From Oreohelix idahoensis (Eukaryota > Mollusca > Gastropoda > Stylommatophora > Oreohelicidae): DNA of 64,000 nt. The stretch covers positions 1 through 64,000 of the forward strand of contig JAMPIV010011342.1 in NCBI GenBank assembly GCA_024509875.1, read 5' to 3'. Under the pieces are notes generated by a model. That model had not been told where the DNA came from, did not search any database, and saw nothing but the letters and a program-made list of their open reading frames with translations. Position numbers and translations under genes: made by a program. Below are positions 32,136 through 42,983 of this stretch, piece by piece; within the stretch, counting starts at the first letter, position 1, and every line of letters begins with the position of its first letter.

Positions 32136-34391
32136 TGTAGTGAAATTGACAGAGATACAACGGTAAAATACCTCCAAAGATAACATTTAAGGATAAAAAC
32201 ATAATGCGTAGGCTGCTGATGTACATGATCGCCTAGACCGCGGGTCATCATCCTCCATAATAATTGACTTGCTAGACAGGAGGGGAACGGCGGATCAAAA
32301 AGAAAAAAAAATATGACTGGAAAGATTGCGTGAGACTAGAAAGGCTAAGGAGACGCAATTGGGGGGGAAACGGAGAAAAGTCACGTTTCCCAAGTTGACA
32401 TAAAAAGTAAGCAACTCGACAGAAGGGACCATAGATATGTTACGCCACAGTCATTTATTGGACGCTTTTGCGATACCAAGCCCTTGATTTGAATTCAGCG
32501 GCTAAAACGCAGATGTTCGAAATATTACAAAATTTAAAAAGTACTTTTTTTCTTAATATTAATGTTAGGAATATAAAAATTAGCTGGCCGGATGGCCCAT
32601 TCTGAGCAGTGAACTAATATGTTCTTAATTTTACAGACGGATAGATAATATTGAAGATAATGACAAAAGACAGTGTTGTTCACATCAGCGACATGACTGT
32701 ATTGAATAAAAAGTGTCGCTATTTGCAAAAAAAAAACACGACCTCGAGACGCAGGTGTTCAAATCTACTTGGTATGGAGGAGAGGGGATATTGTGGTGGC
32801 TGTGTCTAAAAATAACTTTTAACGACAAAATTTTGGAGGGGAGAGAAAGGTTGGTTCAAAAATCAAGTACATTTTTGTAGAAACACAAGTAGAGACGGAC
32901 AGACTAACAGATAACCATCCATACTTGACTGAAGCATGACTGAAATGACTTTAGGGTAGGAAATTTGAATTAAAAATAAACCTCGGCAGTGATTGGGCAC
33001 AGACAATCATATTGTCGGCGCTCAGACGCAGATTTGGGGTCATTTCTCAATAGTTGTTCAGTGATAGACACAGATTTTAAAGTGTGGTGATTTCCATATG
33101 AAAGAAAGTGAAAGAAGTTTAGGGACGCCATACTATAGCCAGCAGCTCAGCTGAGTTTTGCTAGCAATTCTGTGTTATTTATTCATAATCTGGTAAGATT
33201 GAAATTATTTCCTTATATATTTTGAATATTGTTTCATGTTTGAGTGATTTGATACTGCCATATCGAAATCTAGCCTTACAAACAAGTAGGGATTTGCTCT
33301 AGACCCCCCGCCCTAGTCAGGGTCTAGGGACCAACAATGTACATAAACTCCAGCAAGGGTTAGGCAAGACAGATCAAGTGTTGAGAATAATGAAACATAT
33401 TACCTATCCTCTTTTAGGGCAGAAAACTAATAAATATTTTTCAGAATCTATAGTCTGGGAGGATCTATCTGATGTAAAACCACCATGGTAAATGTGCTGT
33501 TTGGTCAGAGAGATCTGACCTGTCTGTATGATGTGGTTGTTGTGTCAGTGTTGTGTCCAGACGTGGGTAGAGAATAGATTTTGACACATGGCCCATACTT
33601 TGATTGCAGAGCTGTGAGTTTCTGTTGTCAACAAAGCAGTGTCTATTCAGTTGGTGACTTTACTCGAGTGTATCTGTGCAGTACTTGTGACAGAGACCAC
33701 CATTATTGCCCGCCAGCACGGAGAGGTGGGACCACCTGATTTCAGCACCAGAGCTACAACTACAAGATGAGTGAGCCTCTGGTCTGCTGGACATTCACCA
33801 ACGCTTTGTAGTTACTAATATCCCCATAAAAATTCCCACCATTTTCTGGACACTGTGTAGTCAATATAGACAGGTGTGATGAGGCCACCCCAACAGCACA
33901 AACATTAACTATCCTCCCAAGTAGATGACTACTAGAACATTTTAATAAAACTAACTAGTATAGTACATATATATGTACACTATTGCATTTATGATATAAT
34001 ATTCCATGCATTTCTTTCATAATCTCTAAATCCTTTTAAGTTCTGGTCAACCTAAAAAATTGATCCAGAACAAAATAAATGTAATATAATTTTATCAAAA
34101 AATTTTACACACGTGAGTTAGTTCAGTGTATTTTAACATTTATTAATATTATTAGTCTTGTTAAATATCTGTGGGTATATCTATAACCTATTACACCACA
34201 CTACATATCATAACCCTAGACACTTTACGTAGCCACATTCATTAAAAAAAATTAAGTGTGAGGTCGTAGTGGTAGCAAGAAAGGCCTTCTGACAATTCAC
34301 AACTACATTTATCTCAGGAGCCTTCACAGCTGGCCTCATACAATTACATTTAGTAATATCACCATCATACAATACCATCAACACCACTACA
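32136..34391 (+). repeat. 3' LTR of copy B (2256 bp)
   Basis: It starts TGTAGTG and ends CACTACA, and is followed by the target duplication GTATC at 34392-34396. It is almost identical to the 5' LTR. Confidence 0.96.
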
Positions 34392-34415
34392 GTATCACTG
34401 TATTTTTTCACCACA
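34392..34415 (-). repeat. older solo LTR, end segment beyond copy B
   Basis: GTATCACTGTATTTTTTCAC followed by CACA matches the reverse complement of the copy B LTR start (GTATCTCTGTCAATTTCACT then ACA). It therefore completes the older LTR split by copy B. ATGTG at 34416-34420 is its right target duplication. Confidence 0.8.
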
Positions 34416-35724
34416 ATGTGTCAGTGCATCAGTTATTATACCAAACTCAAATGTGTTCAGAATAATCCTTCGAAACAATATTTAATGTATGCTAGATGGA
34501 ACAAAGTCAAATGCTCTGAACTGGATAACTTTACTGCTGTTCTACTAAATACTGAGATTCAGAAGAAACCATTCATTCATCACTACTGGTTTACATCTGC
34601 AGAATTGAATTCACCTTGGTTTAGTCACGTTTTCAAAAAATAGAAATGAAGCATTATATCATATTATGCTTCATGCCTCTGATGACATTCACAAGGAAAA
34701 GAAAAGACTGAACAATTTATGAACATTTTGTTGCAAAAATGTTCAGAATGCCTTTCATTCATTACAAAATCTCAGTTTGGATTAAACGGACTTAGGGGAC
34801 AAAAGCAGATGGCAATACAAGCAATAAATCCACATAAACCAAGCAAACATCACAGAAAAGACTTTGGTTTATGTGATTCAGCAACTAGGTATGTGGTGAA
34901 AATGTTCACATACTGTGGTTCAGATACATCATATGATTCTGAAGTGGATTCAAACAGTGGGCAAGCTCGAAAGATTTTTCACACCCCAATTCAGCCTTTG
35001 GGTCCAAGCCACCATTTATTTGCTGACAGGAACTACACCTCAAGAGAACTCATGACTTTTACTGGAGAAGAAGCAATACTACACTGGCACTCCTAACATT
35101 GTCTTAAGAAATTTTTCCTTGAAACTGAAGACTCTGCACCTTAGTTATCTTGAATACAGAAGGTACATGACACAAACAAGCAAGATGTTGTTTACAGCCT
35201 TTAAAGATAAAAAGGCCAAGAAATCAGTTTTTCTTGTGTTTTTCTCAGGCCTAAGTAGAGACCATAACCACATGGAAAAACATTGCAAAGCTGAAAATTA
35301 TAGAGAAATACAACAATTCAATGAATGGATATGACCTTCTAGAGCAATGAGTTGACTATTATGGTGTACATAATATAACATTTTTTTTCAATAGTTGGAA
35401 ACAATTTTCTTCTGGCTGATTGAAGAAGACAGGGTCAGTGATTCAGTTTTCATCAAGAGAAATCTGCTTCACCAACTAAATGAAGCTTCTGCTTTTTTGA
35501 GTAAACTAAGCATCCAAGAAAATGTAGCTACTGAAATTGTTAGACCTCAAGCAGTCTCAGCTTTGAGGAAATTTTGTTACACAAGGCATCTGATACATTA
35601 TACAAAAAGAGATAAGAACTGTGTCCTCAGCAGCACACCTGCTTGTCTTCAGCACTCCCATCATTATTGCATTGGCTGTCAAAACCAGCCACTGTGTATT
35701 TATGACTACCATGAAAGCATATAA
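34416..35724 (+). pseudogene. piggyBac transposase pseudogene, central and C-terminal part
   Basis: Frames at 34416-34643, 34719-35096, 35119-35334 and 35395-35724 align in order with the piggyBac (DDE_Tnp_1_7) transposase. They include RWNKVKCSELDNFTAVLL (family 'T..EL..F.A...'), PHKPSKHHRKDFGLCDSATRYV (the 'KP...G.K...L.D...GY' block with its Asp), LFADRNYTSRELM (the 'DN.YTS..L' block) and IIEKYNNSMNGYDLLEQ (the 'YN..MGGVD..DQ' block). A Cys-rich C-terminus with CIGCQNQPLCIYDYHE ends it. Stops and frameshifts separate the pieces, and at least one catalytic block has D to R/G-type changes. Confidence 0.82.
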
Positions 35725-36129
35725 ATAGTGGCTAAATCCTTCTGGGAAACATAAAATATAATTTGGTATATGTAAATAATAATATTTATATTTCTTTGGT
35801 TTTTATGGAAATATGTGGTTTTGGAAAAAGATTCATAAAAATTATATATGTGAAGTGATTGTGACAAAAATGTGTTGATATGTTTTAAAATGAACAGACA
35901 TTTACTTAATCTTTTTTTATTTTTATTTTCAATCAGGTCTACACTTCACAAAACACAAACATTTTTTCACATAATATAATAGTTTAAAAACATTTCACAA
36001 GATTTCTAAGCCCTTTTCCCATATTTATATTCATAGCACAAGCAACTACTGATTCCATGTACATACATGCCACACTTAAAGGTTTACCCATAATCTGTAC
36101 GGGGTGTTTGCGTTTTCGGACGTGTACGG

Positions 36130-36151
36130 CCCGTACAGACGTCTGTACGGG
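36130..36151. repeat. 22-bp perfect palindrome
   Basis: The half site CCCGTACAGAC is followed directly by its exact reverse complement. Related CTGTACAGGTTTT motifs recur at 37558-37613 on the other side of the insertion. Confidence 0.9.
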
Positions 36152-36743
36152 TTTTTTTTGCCTAATTATTAACCCTTTCAGCACCATTATGACGTACGCC
36201 ATACGGCATAAATCTTGACAATTTTTGTCGCTGTGCCGTACCGAGTACGTCACGGAAGTAGTGCGATACCTCGTTCCCATACACCTATAAAACGTACATC
36301 CTATTTTAAAAGCACCAGAACTCTTCTGTTTACAATCGTATCGGCAATTGCTGGGCATAATCGGATTCAGCATTGAAAAATCTGGCCACTAAGCTTGAAA
36401 CGAACAAAATATTTTACTGCTAGCGAATACGGTAGAACTGATAATAGTGATTTTACAAAAGCGAAAGTTACAAACATGGACGCTGCCGTACCGCCGAATC
36501 ATAAACATTTTGTGGAAAAAGAGCACGAAAATTCTTGTTTGAGTTGAATTTATTCAACTTGAATGATTCTGACAACTCTTTTTACTGAGATTCTGGTAAT
36601 CTTTACCTTTATTGCCGTCGAGTATGTTTAATATTTGTATTTTCGTACCATTTAGAGTTAAGGTTGAGGTTAGGTTTACGGTAGAAAGTGCGTAAGAAAT
36701 GTAAATTTGAATAATAATACAAAACAAATTATGGGTAGGCCTA

Positions 36744-36891
36744 ATATCGGAATGACGGTCGCCGAATGCTCTGCATGTATTTTCGTACCATTTAGAGTTA
36801 GGATTAGGGTTACAGTTGGGGTTAGGGTTAACCCGAAATCTAAATGGTACGAAAATACATGCGGAGCATTCGGCGACCGTCATTCCGATAT
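36744..36891. repeat. 148-bp hairpin element with 53-bp arms and telomere-like loop
   Basis: The left arm 36744-36796 and right arm 36839-36891 are reverse complements with one mismatch (ATATCGGAATGACGGTCGCC at the outer ends). The 42-base loop contains TTAGGATTAGGGTTACAG and GGGGTTAGGGTTA, close to the TTAGGG repeat. A partial relative of the inner arm (GTATTTTCGTACCATTTAGA) occurs at about 36638-36658. Confidence 0.93.
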
Positions 36892-37204
36892 GACCAAATT
36901 ATGAAACTGAAAAAAAACCCACAAAAGCAAGGCAAATTTGCATCTTAACCAGGTCAGAGAAAAGTTTATTTGGAGTTACTTCTCTTCTTAGTTTTAATTT
37001 CGTTTCTTTAAAAAACAATGTGATTTTGCCTTGGGTGATCATCATTACGGTCATCCAATGATTTATATTTATTAAATAATTAATTACTATCAATGTTTGA
37101 TTGACACTAAAATTCGTATGGGTATAACGGCTATTCCAATTTTTGAAGTTCGGTAGAGAATATATAATATTGCGCCAGTTTATATTTTCATTGCTAGCTT
37201 TAAA

Positions 37205-37226
37205 AAATATATATATATATATATAT
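37205..37226. repeat. (TA)n microsatellite
   Basis: Simple alternating TA run. Confidence 0.9.
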
Positions 37227-38425
37227 TTGATTTAAGATTCCTAAACCTAACCCATAACGCTTATTACTGGTCTCTTTAGATCTATACTTTTATAAGGCAC
37301 TATAGAACACACACCAAACTGTTCTTCATTTCCACCATAAATTGTATTAATTTTTTTTGCAGAAATAGACTAAATGATGATACAGTCACAGCTTTTCTAC
37401 AATACCGGTACAAAATAAATTCTAACTCTTGTTGTTTAGGTTTTAAAGCAAGTGAAGACATGCTTAAAAAGGCAAAGGGCGCATGTCACTATGATGGTGC
37501 AGAACCATCTAATTGAATATATTTGTACATTAATTAACTCTATTGTTACGTTTTTCAGTCTGTACAGGTTTTGCGGGTCTCTGTACAGGGTTTTTGGATT
37601 TGTTGTACAGGTTTTTCATGTCTGAGGTGTGGCATGTATGCATGTAGGTCCTATATTTTTACTGCCTGTTTTTAAAACAACATTTAGGAAAAAAAGGACC
37701 ATTTTGTGTGCCCATTTTTTTAATAAAAATTGTTGGTTCTCTTGAAAAAATTATATAGGCTATGTGAAATGAAAATGATATGTAGATATGTTTCAAACTA
37801 AATGTGTATTGGTATTCTTAACATTTTATGGCCATAGATTAAACTGGAGCTGAAACATTTAAGTGAACGACTCAATTGTATATTTTTTTAATTAAATGTT
37901 TATCCCATCTGCACTTCACAGGGGATAACACCTACACTTTCATACTTTATAATGATTTAAAGCATTTCAAAAGATTTTTCGTTCAATTTCCTATATTATA
38001 TATATATATCAAAAGCACCTAAGCCTACTGAAATAAAATATGTAGGCCCTATCTACTGCCTGTTTTTAAACATCACCTGAAGAGAAATTCTGCACCAATT
38101 TTGGGTGCCTGTTTTTATAGAAATATGTGGTTTTGAAAAAAAAAATTATTTCAAAACATAGGCTAATAAAATTATATCTTTGAACTGACTGTGATAAACA
38201 TGTGTAGAAAAGTTTCAAACTAAATGTGCACTGATATTCTTAACATTTTATTGCAATTATATAAGTGTAAGCTCACAATTTTTTTTCCTAGGTCTACACT
38301 TCACAAGATTTGACAGACAGGGCCTACTTTTTCACACCAAATTACAATTACTAGCATTTCACAAGATTCATCAGCCAATTTCTCACTTTTTTTATATATA
38401 ACGTATGCACTTACTGAAATAATGT

Positions 38426-39160
38426 AGTTGTTGTTTAAGGCTGAGCCTTCTAGGGGCGAGGCATGTTACTTTCAACCTAGTAAAGTCCGTTGGTTATATA
38501 CGAGGGCAATTCGACAATCGCCGTTCAAAAATTAGTGAACTCTGTTGAACTGAAGTGCTGTGTTGATGAAATATAAGCCTGGAACAGGGCTACTAGCATC
38601 TTTCAGCTAGCATAAAATAGTCTCGAAATGGACTGCTAGTCCGACTAGGGTTAATAGACACTAGGTGCTAACAAGGACTAACATTATCTATCTTCTAGCG
38701 TGATGGGGCCCTGAAATGGACTGCTAGCTACACCAACGCTGCCCGTGCCTCCTCAGTGTTCAGCTGGCTGGTTTAATAAGAGAAGAAACAACGATTTCAG
38801 TTTTCTTTATAAACGTTTTCACGTTGGTGAATGTGTCAAAAAAAAATACACAACTACATAGGATAAAAAGAGTGAATCTATCGCCAATAGGCCCTACTGT
38901 TTAGAGCTTTGCTGAAAATAATAACGCCCGACAAACACTGAAGTCACTTTAAAAATAAAATCCAACAAGGAGGTCTCCAGTAATATTGTCTTTTAACCAC
39001 GAAATCGATATTCCTAAACAGCATCGAGCGAAATAAATTGTGAACCGTCATGGTCACCTACGCCAGCGAGCACGGCACTTGAAGATGACACAGGTATATA
39101 TTTCTCGCATCTGTTTATATTTTTTTTAAAAAGCAATTTTCATAACTTACACATGGATTC
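38426..39160. other. spacer with short GGACTGCTAG repeats
   Basis: GAAATGGACTGCTAG occurs at about 38625 and 38714. It resembles the GGACT/CTAG phrases in the LINE 3' end at 39380-39425, so an older tail may lie here. No gene is seen. Confidence 0.35.
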
Positions 39161-39267
39161 CCAGCAGCAACGGTTTTGAAGTTGCCAGTGTTGCCACTTT
39201 TTGTTTTTGGATTCTTCCAGCCGCAAGGTTTTGTAGTTGCCAGTGTTGCCACTTTTTGTTTTTGGAT
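39161..39267. repeat. ~54-bp minisatellite, units 1-2 (unit 3 at 41597-41645)
   Basis: GTTGCCAGTGTTGCCACTTTTTGT recurs in two adjacent units here (shared core GTTGCCAGTGTTGCCACTTT). A third unit lies at about 41597-41645, on the far side of the inserted LINE. The repeat predates the LINE. Confidence 0.85.
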
Positions 39268-41584
39268 CGTTCGTTCGTCGTTCGTTCCTTTGTCGACTAT
39301 GTTGCTGTTATACCCTGTTCAACCAGAAAGTTGGTTATAATTGGGGTATATATTGTATTTAGTTTCTTCGGTGCTAGCCGGTTGTTAGTCCTGAAAAGGA
39401 CTGGTCCTAAAAAGGACCACTAGCTGACTGTCTGGATACCTCTTAGTTGTTTGTCTGTTTATGGTGTCGTGGCGTTCTCATGGTGTTCATATCCTGCCTT
39501 ACGGGTTACAAAAGGTTATATTTGGGTATATAGGGTGTTAATGTCTGTGTTCGTATCACGTTCCTAGTCCTGGAGATGATTGGTCCTGAAAAAAACCACT
39601 GGCTGCCTGTTCGGTCTCTACTATTCGTTGTCTGTTTTGGCTACGTGTTGTTCTATGGCTGTTGCTATTATCTTTGGTAAGAAGCCCATTATGGTTTTGA
39701 TGATTATTTGGTGTTCCGCTTCTTTTCTTCTTTCTTGATGTCTTGTTAGTACTTCTACGATTTCGGTTATTATTTTGTCTTTATTTTCTTTGTTTTGCTC
39801 TCTACTTTTTGTAAGGATATCCTCAACGATCCTTCTCTCTGTTTCAATTCTTTTGAGGATTTCTTTGTTCTCTGCCTTTAGTTCTGCGAGTTTGGCGATG
39901 TCGACTTCTATCTCGTGTTTGATGGATTTCATGTCCTGTAACATTGCCTGGGCGCTCTGTAAGGCTCCTATTGTTTCGTCTCTTAAGGCATCTGAGACTT
40001 CGTTGTGTTGCTTGTTCGTCTCGACTTTGAGTTGTTGTTTTAAGTCTCGCACCTCTGTGGTTATTTTTACCAGCTGGGCTCTTGTGTGCTGTTCCTGTTT
40101 GACAGTGCCGCCTGAAGTCACTCGGTTTCTTGCTTCTCTGAAGGAGATGTTTTTTGTTATCGATTCCTTCAGTATGGCCTTTGTCTCATAGAAGGTCGGA
40201 CATCTACGGTATCTTGCCCCGTGGTTCCCGAGACAGTTTGCACAGGTTCTGTTGGAGTTGCGAACTTTATAGTTGGTATCTTTTTTCGCCTCAGGACATT
40301 CGTTGTATGCGTGACTTCCCGCACAGTACCGACAAACTGTCTCTCTCCTGCAAGTTTTTTTGGTATGTGAAAATTGCTGGCAGTTTGAGCACTGCATAAC
40401 AGGAGGGATGTATTCTTCTGTTTTTCGGCATCTGTCGTCTAGGTTTAGTTAACTTGGTCTTGAAGTACCTTCAATAGTTAGGATAATTAGGTTTGTGTCC
40501 TGTTTGTCCCACGTCTTCATTCTTTCCACCTGTGTTATTTTGATATTCCTGTTTTCTGCTTGCAGGCGGCTGTGGACTTCTTGTGTCGTTCGATTGTTGT
40601 CGACCCCTCTTACAACTATCTTTTTGGTCTTCTTGAAGATCTCCATAGTAACTTTCATCTGGTGGGGTAGCTGGATTTCTTTGTTTCCGGACTCTACTTC
40701 GACCATCAGTTCTGTTGTCTTCTCCGTGTTATTTAGCGATAACACCTATTTCGTGCCTTGCCACTCTATTAATGCTCCTCTTGCCCGTTATTGCCTCTAG
40801 GATACCGATCACTTTATCGTCGGGTAGGGCCCTGAGTGTGGCCTCACTTCCCGACATCTGAGTGATCTTTATGGTTCTCTCCTGTAGTGTCTCGTGAGAA
40901 ACAGCATTTCTCTGCTTGCGAAGCTGGTACTTTCCGACATCTGTCTCAGTTTGAGTGCGTGGTCTGTTGGATGGATTCACATTCTGTCTCGCCTGCATCT
41001 GGTCTAGTTCCACCGAAGTTGTCTGGTCACTGCATGATGGAGACTCGACTATGATATCTTGTTTTGATGGTGGATTTATTTTGTCGGGCTTCATTGTATT
41101 GTTACCCTCTGTTGATGAAGTTTTGTGGCCTTGATTTGTAGATGTTGTCTGGTCACTACACAATGGAGCCGCCGCCTCGACATCATATTTTATCGGTGGT
41201 GTTGCTTTGCCCGGCTTCGGAGTCTGGTTGTCCTCTGCCTTCGACGCTTTGGGTTGCTCATCGGTCGTGTCACTGGCCGCGTTGTTCGGCTTCTGAGAGG
41301 GACCGGCCCCGACGCTAATAGTTGGAGTAATCTTGCTCCCCGGCTGACTCTCTTTGTTCTTTGCAGGTTCTTGTTTGCTGCTGCTGACAAGTGTTTGAGG
41401 GCTTCGATAGACTTTCCTCTTTTTCGCTTGTGGCTTGGAGTCATTTTAGTATATTGCTATCGTATAATGATCCAATGGGTGAGCGCTGTGTACGTCCTGA
41501 AAAGGACCCTGGTTATAGTGCTGTCTTGATCGTCCTGAAAAGGACGCTGGTTATAGTGAAGATAATGTCAATGAATGAAAAAAG
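39268..41584 (-). mobile_element. ORF1-only LINE copy with 12-bp target duplication
   Basis: TTGTTTTTGGAT at 39256-39267 and 41585-41596 bounds 2317 bp. On the minus strand it has a short 5' leader, an ORF1 (41444-39621) and a roughly 350-bp 3' region. The tail is rich in AACG (CGAACGACGAACGAACG). No endonuclease, RT or RNase H sequence lies between the duplications. TTTTCAGGAC phrases occur in both the leader and the 3' region. Confidence 0.85.
39621..41444 (-). pseudogene. LINE ORF1 (gag-like RNA-binding protein), broken
   Basis: The start MTPSHKRKRGKSIEAL (41444) opens a Lys/Arg-rich N-terminus. Frameshifts between about 41190 and 41163 and near 40735 move the frame. Translation then reads RGVDNNRTTQEVHSRL (an RRM-like/ORF1 segment) and reaches an in-frame TAA near 40449, after which the same frame continues. 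It has three zinc knuckles of I/jockey ORF1 type: CSNCQQFSHTKKTC, CRYCAGSHAYNEC and CANCLGNHGARYRRC (just downstream of 40397). A long Glu/Lys coiled coil follows and ends at 39621. ORF1 proteins bind LINE RNA; this copy would need repair of at least three lesions to be made. Confidence 0.85.
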
Positions 41585-41649
41585 TTGTTTTTGGATTCTT
41601 CTAGCCACAAGGTTTTGTAGTTGCCAGTGTTGCCACTTTTTAATTTTTT

Positions 41650-42983
41650 TTTTGAGAAACACAGTGCATTCAAAAATGAATGTTGACTATAAACTGTCAA
41701 CAATAAATTCAAGTTGATTTTATGAGTAGCTTAATATGGCACTTTAGTTTAAACGTTTAAACACATAAAGAAGGGAAACACGTGGCATGTAAACAGTAAA
41801 TAAATATTACACACACTTAAAGGTATGTTTTCAGGCGCTTGTGAGAAGTAGAAAACTAGACAACAGAAAAACAACAGACGTGAGTGGCTGACCGGCGAAT
41901 CGAACTCAGGCAGTTTAAAGCTAATTATGTTAACAGTTATGTAGTTTAGAATAAGAAGTTACAGTTTTCCAATAATGTTTTTTCCTGACATTAAAAATCG
42001 ATTGCGTAATTAAAAATTGGTTTATGTTTTAATACATTTGACATGTCACTTTGAAAAAGGTTTTCTAATAATCACACAGCTGCCTTAGTAAAATGTGATT
42101 AGTATCATCCATCAAAATGTGCAAAATAAAATAAACGGTACCGCCTCTTCAGTATCTTTCGCAAAGTGGGTCAGTTTCTGATAGCTGGTGCCAACATGTC
42201 ATTCAAAAATGAACGTGTCCAGAGTGGCACATTGATTTATACACGCTTTTTAAATAGTCAGACTTCAATCCTTTTTCGTCATAATACCCGTATCTGAGAA
42301 ATAGTAATGGTCTATGCTGCTGTGGTGTACTAAGGAGTTGTGAGGGAGCGGTCTGCCCCGTTTATCAGACACTATTATTAAAGTAGGTCTACGTATTGTT
42401 AAAAATTTATTTGCAAATGTATTTCTTTATGGTGGAGGGTGCCAAACGTAGGATCCACCCCGTGTGCAACGTACTTTAAGGACGCCTCTGCTGTGCTGTA
42501 TGTTAAGTACAAGATGTGTTCATTTTCTTAGCTGTTCCGAGATGATATATCACAGTTGTCAGGTAAATTGAAATTACAACGTACAGCACCCGATGGCTCA
42601 AAGACTGTTCTCACTACAGCTTCGTGAGAAAAACCATAGTGTTTTGCACAGTTTAAAAATTGTACGTGATTGGCTGCTGGGAGTTTCATGAAAAGCAGAA
42701 GCAAACTGTTTTTAAAACATATTCCTCTAGTGTCTAATCATAATGATAGAAAATTGCTTGCATGGTAATGCAAGTCCGATGTCCAAAACGAAGGACGTTC
42801 CAGGCTTGTTTGTTTTTGGCTGTATGTGCATTCATGTACTGTACTTGTTTTGAGAAAAACGTGTTCATTGTTTTTGGGTTAGTAGTTGAAAAGAAAGAAG
42901 TGTAACATTAACATGAAATGTTATATGAGGATCCAAACTGTTCTTATTTGATCCATAGCCGCCGACAGTCAAAGTAGTCAGTG
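41650..42983. other. spacer; nothing identified
   Basis: AT-rich DNA with short open frames only and no recognisable element. Confidence 0.35.

Larger units (their letters stand above)
20786..34391 (+). mobile_element. Complete Gmr1-like Gypsy element (copy B), TSD GTATC, with nested LINE
   Basis: Direct LTRs of about 2.26 kb bound the element. Each LTR starts TGTAGTG and ends CACTACA (inverted ends). GTATC precedes the left LTR (20781-20785) and follows the right LTR (34392-34396), a perfect 5-bp target duplication. Removing the nested LINE and one duplication copy leaves about 8.9 kb. Domain order is gag, CCHC knuckle, protease, integrase remnants, RT, RNase H remnant, which is the Gmr1-like order. 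The integrase catalytic core and most of RNase H are missing, so the copy is non-autonomous. Confidence 0.95.
36169..37515. mobile_element. candidate non-autonomous piggyBac-like element
   Basis: TTAA at 36169-36172 is followed by CCCTTTCAGCACCATTATGA. TTAA target plus CCCT start is the piggyBac signature. At 37475-37510 the reverse complement reads TTCTGCACCATCATAGTGAC, similar to the left end, but no clean CCCT/TTAA right terminus is present. No transposase lies inside. The right boundary is uncertain. Confidence 0.45.
35740..38425. repeat. three diverged ~395-bp tandem units, split by an insertion
   Basis: Units at about 35795-36070, 37645-38040 and 38041-38425 share the landmarks TTTTTATxGAAATATGTGGTTTT, GGTCTACACTTCACAA, CATTTCACAAGAT and 'CTGCCTGTTTTTAAA'. 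Units 2 and 3 start 396 bp apart. Between units 1 and 2 lies about 1.57 kb of unrelated DNA (about 36075-37640). Confidence 0.75.

Noticed and set aside
36790..36835. Interstitial telomere array
   Set aside because: Only a few imperfect TTAGGG-like words inside a hairpin loop, too few for a telomeric tract.
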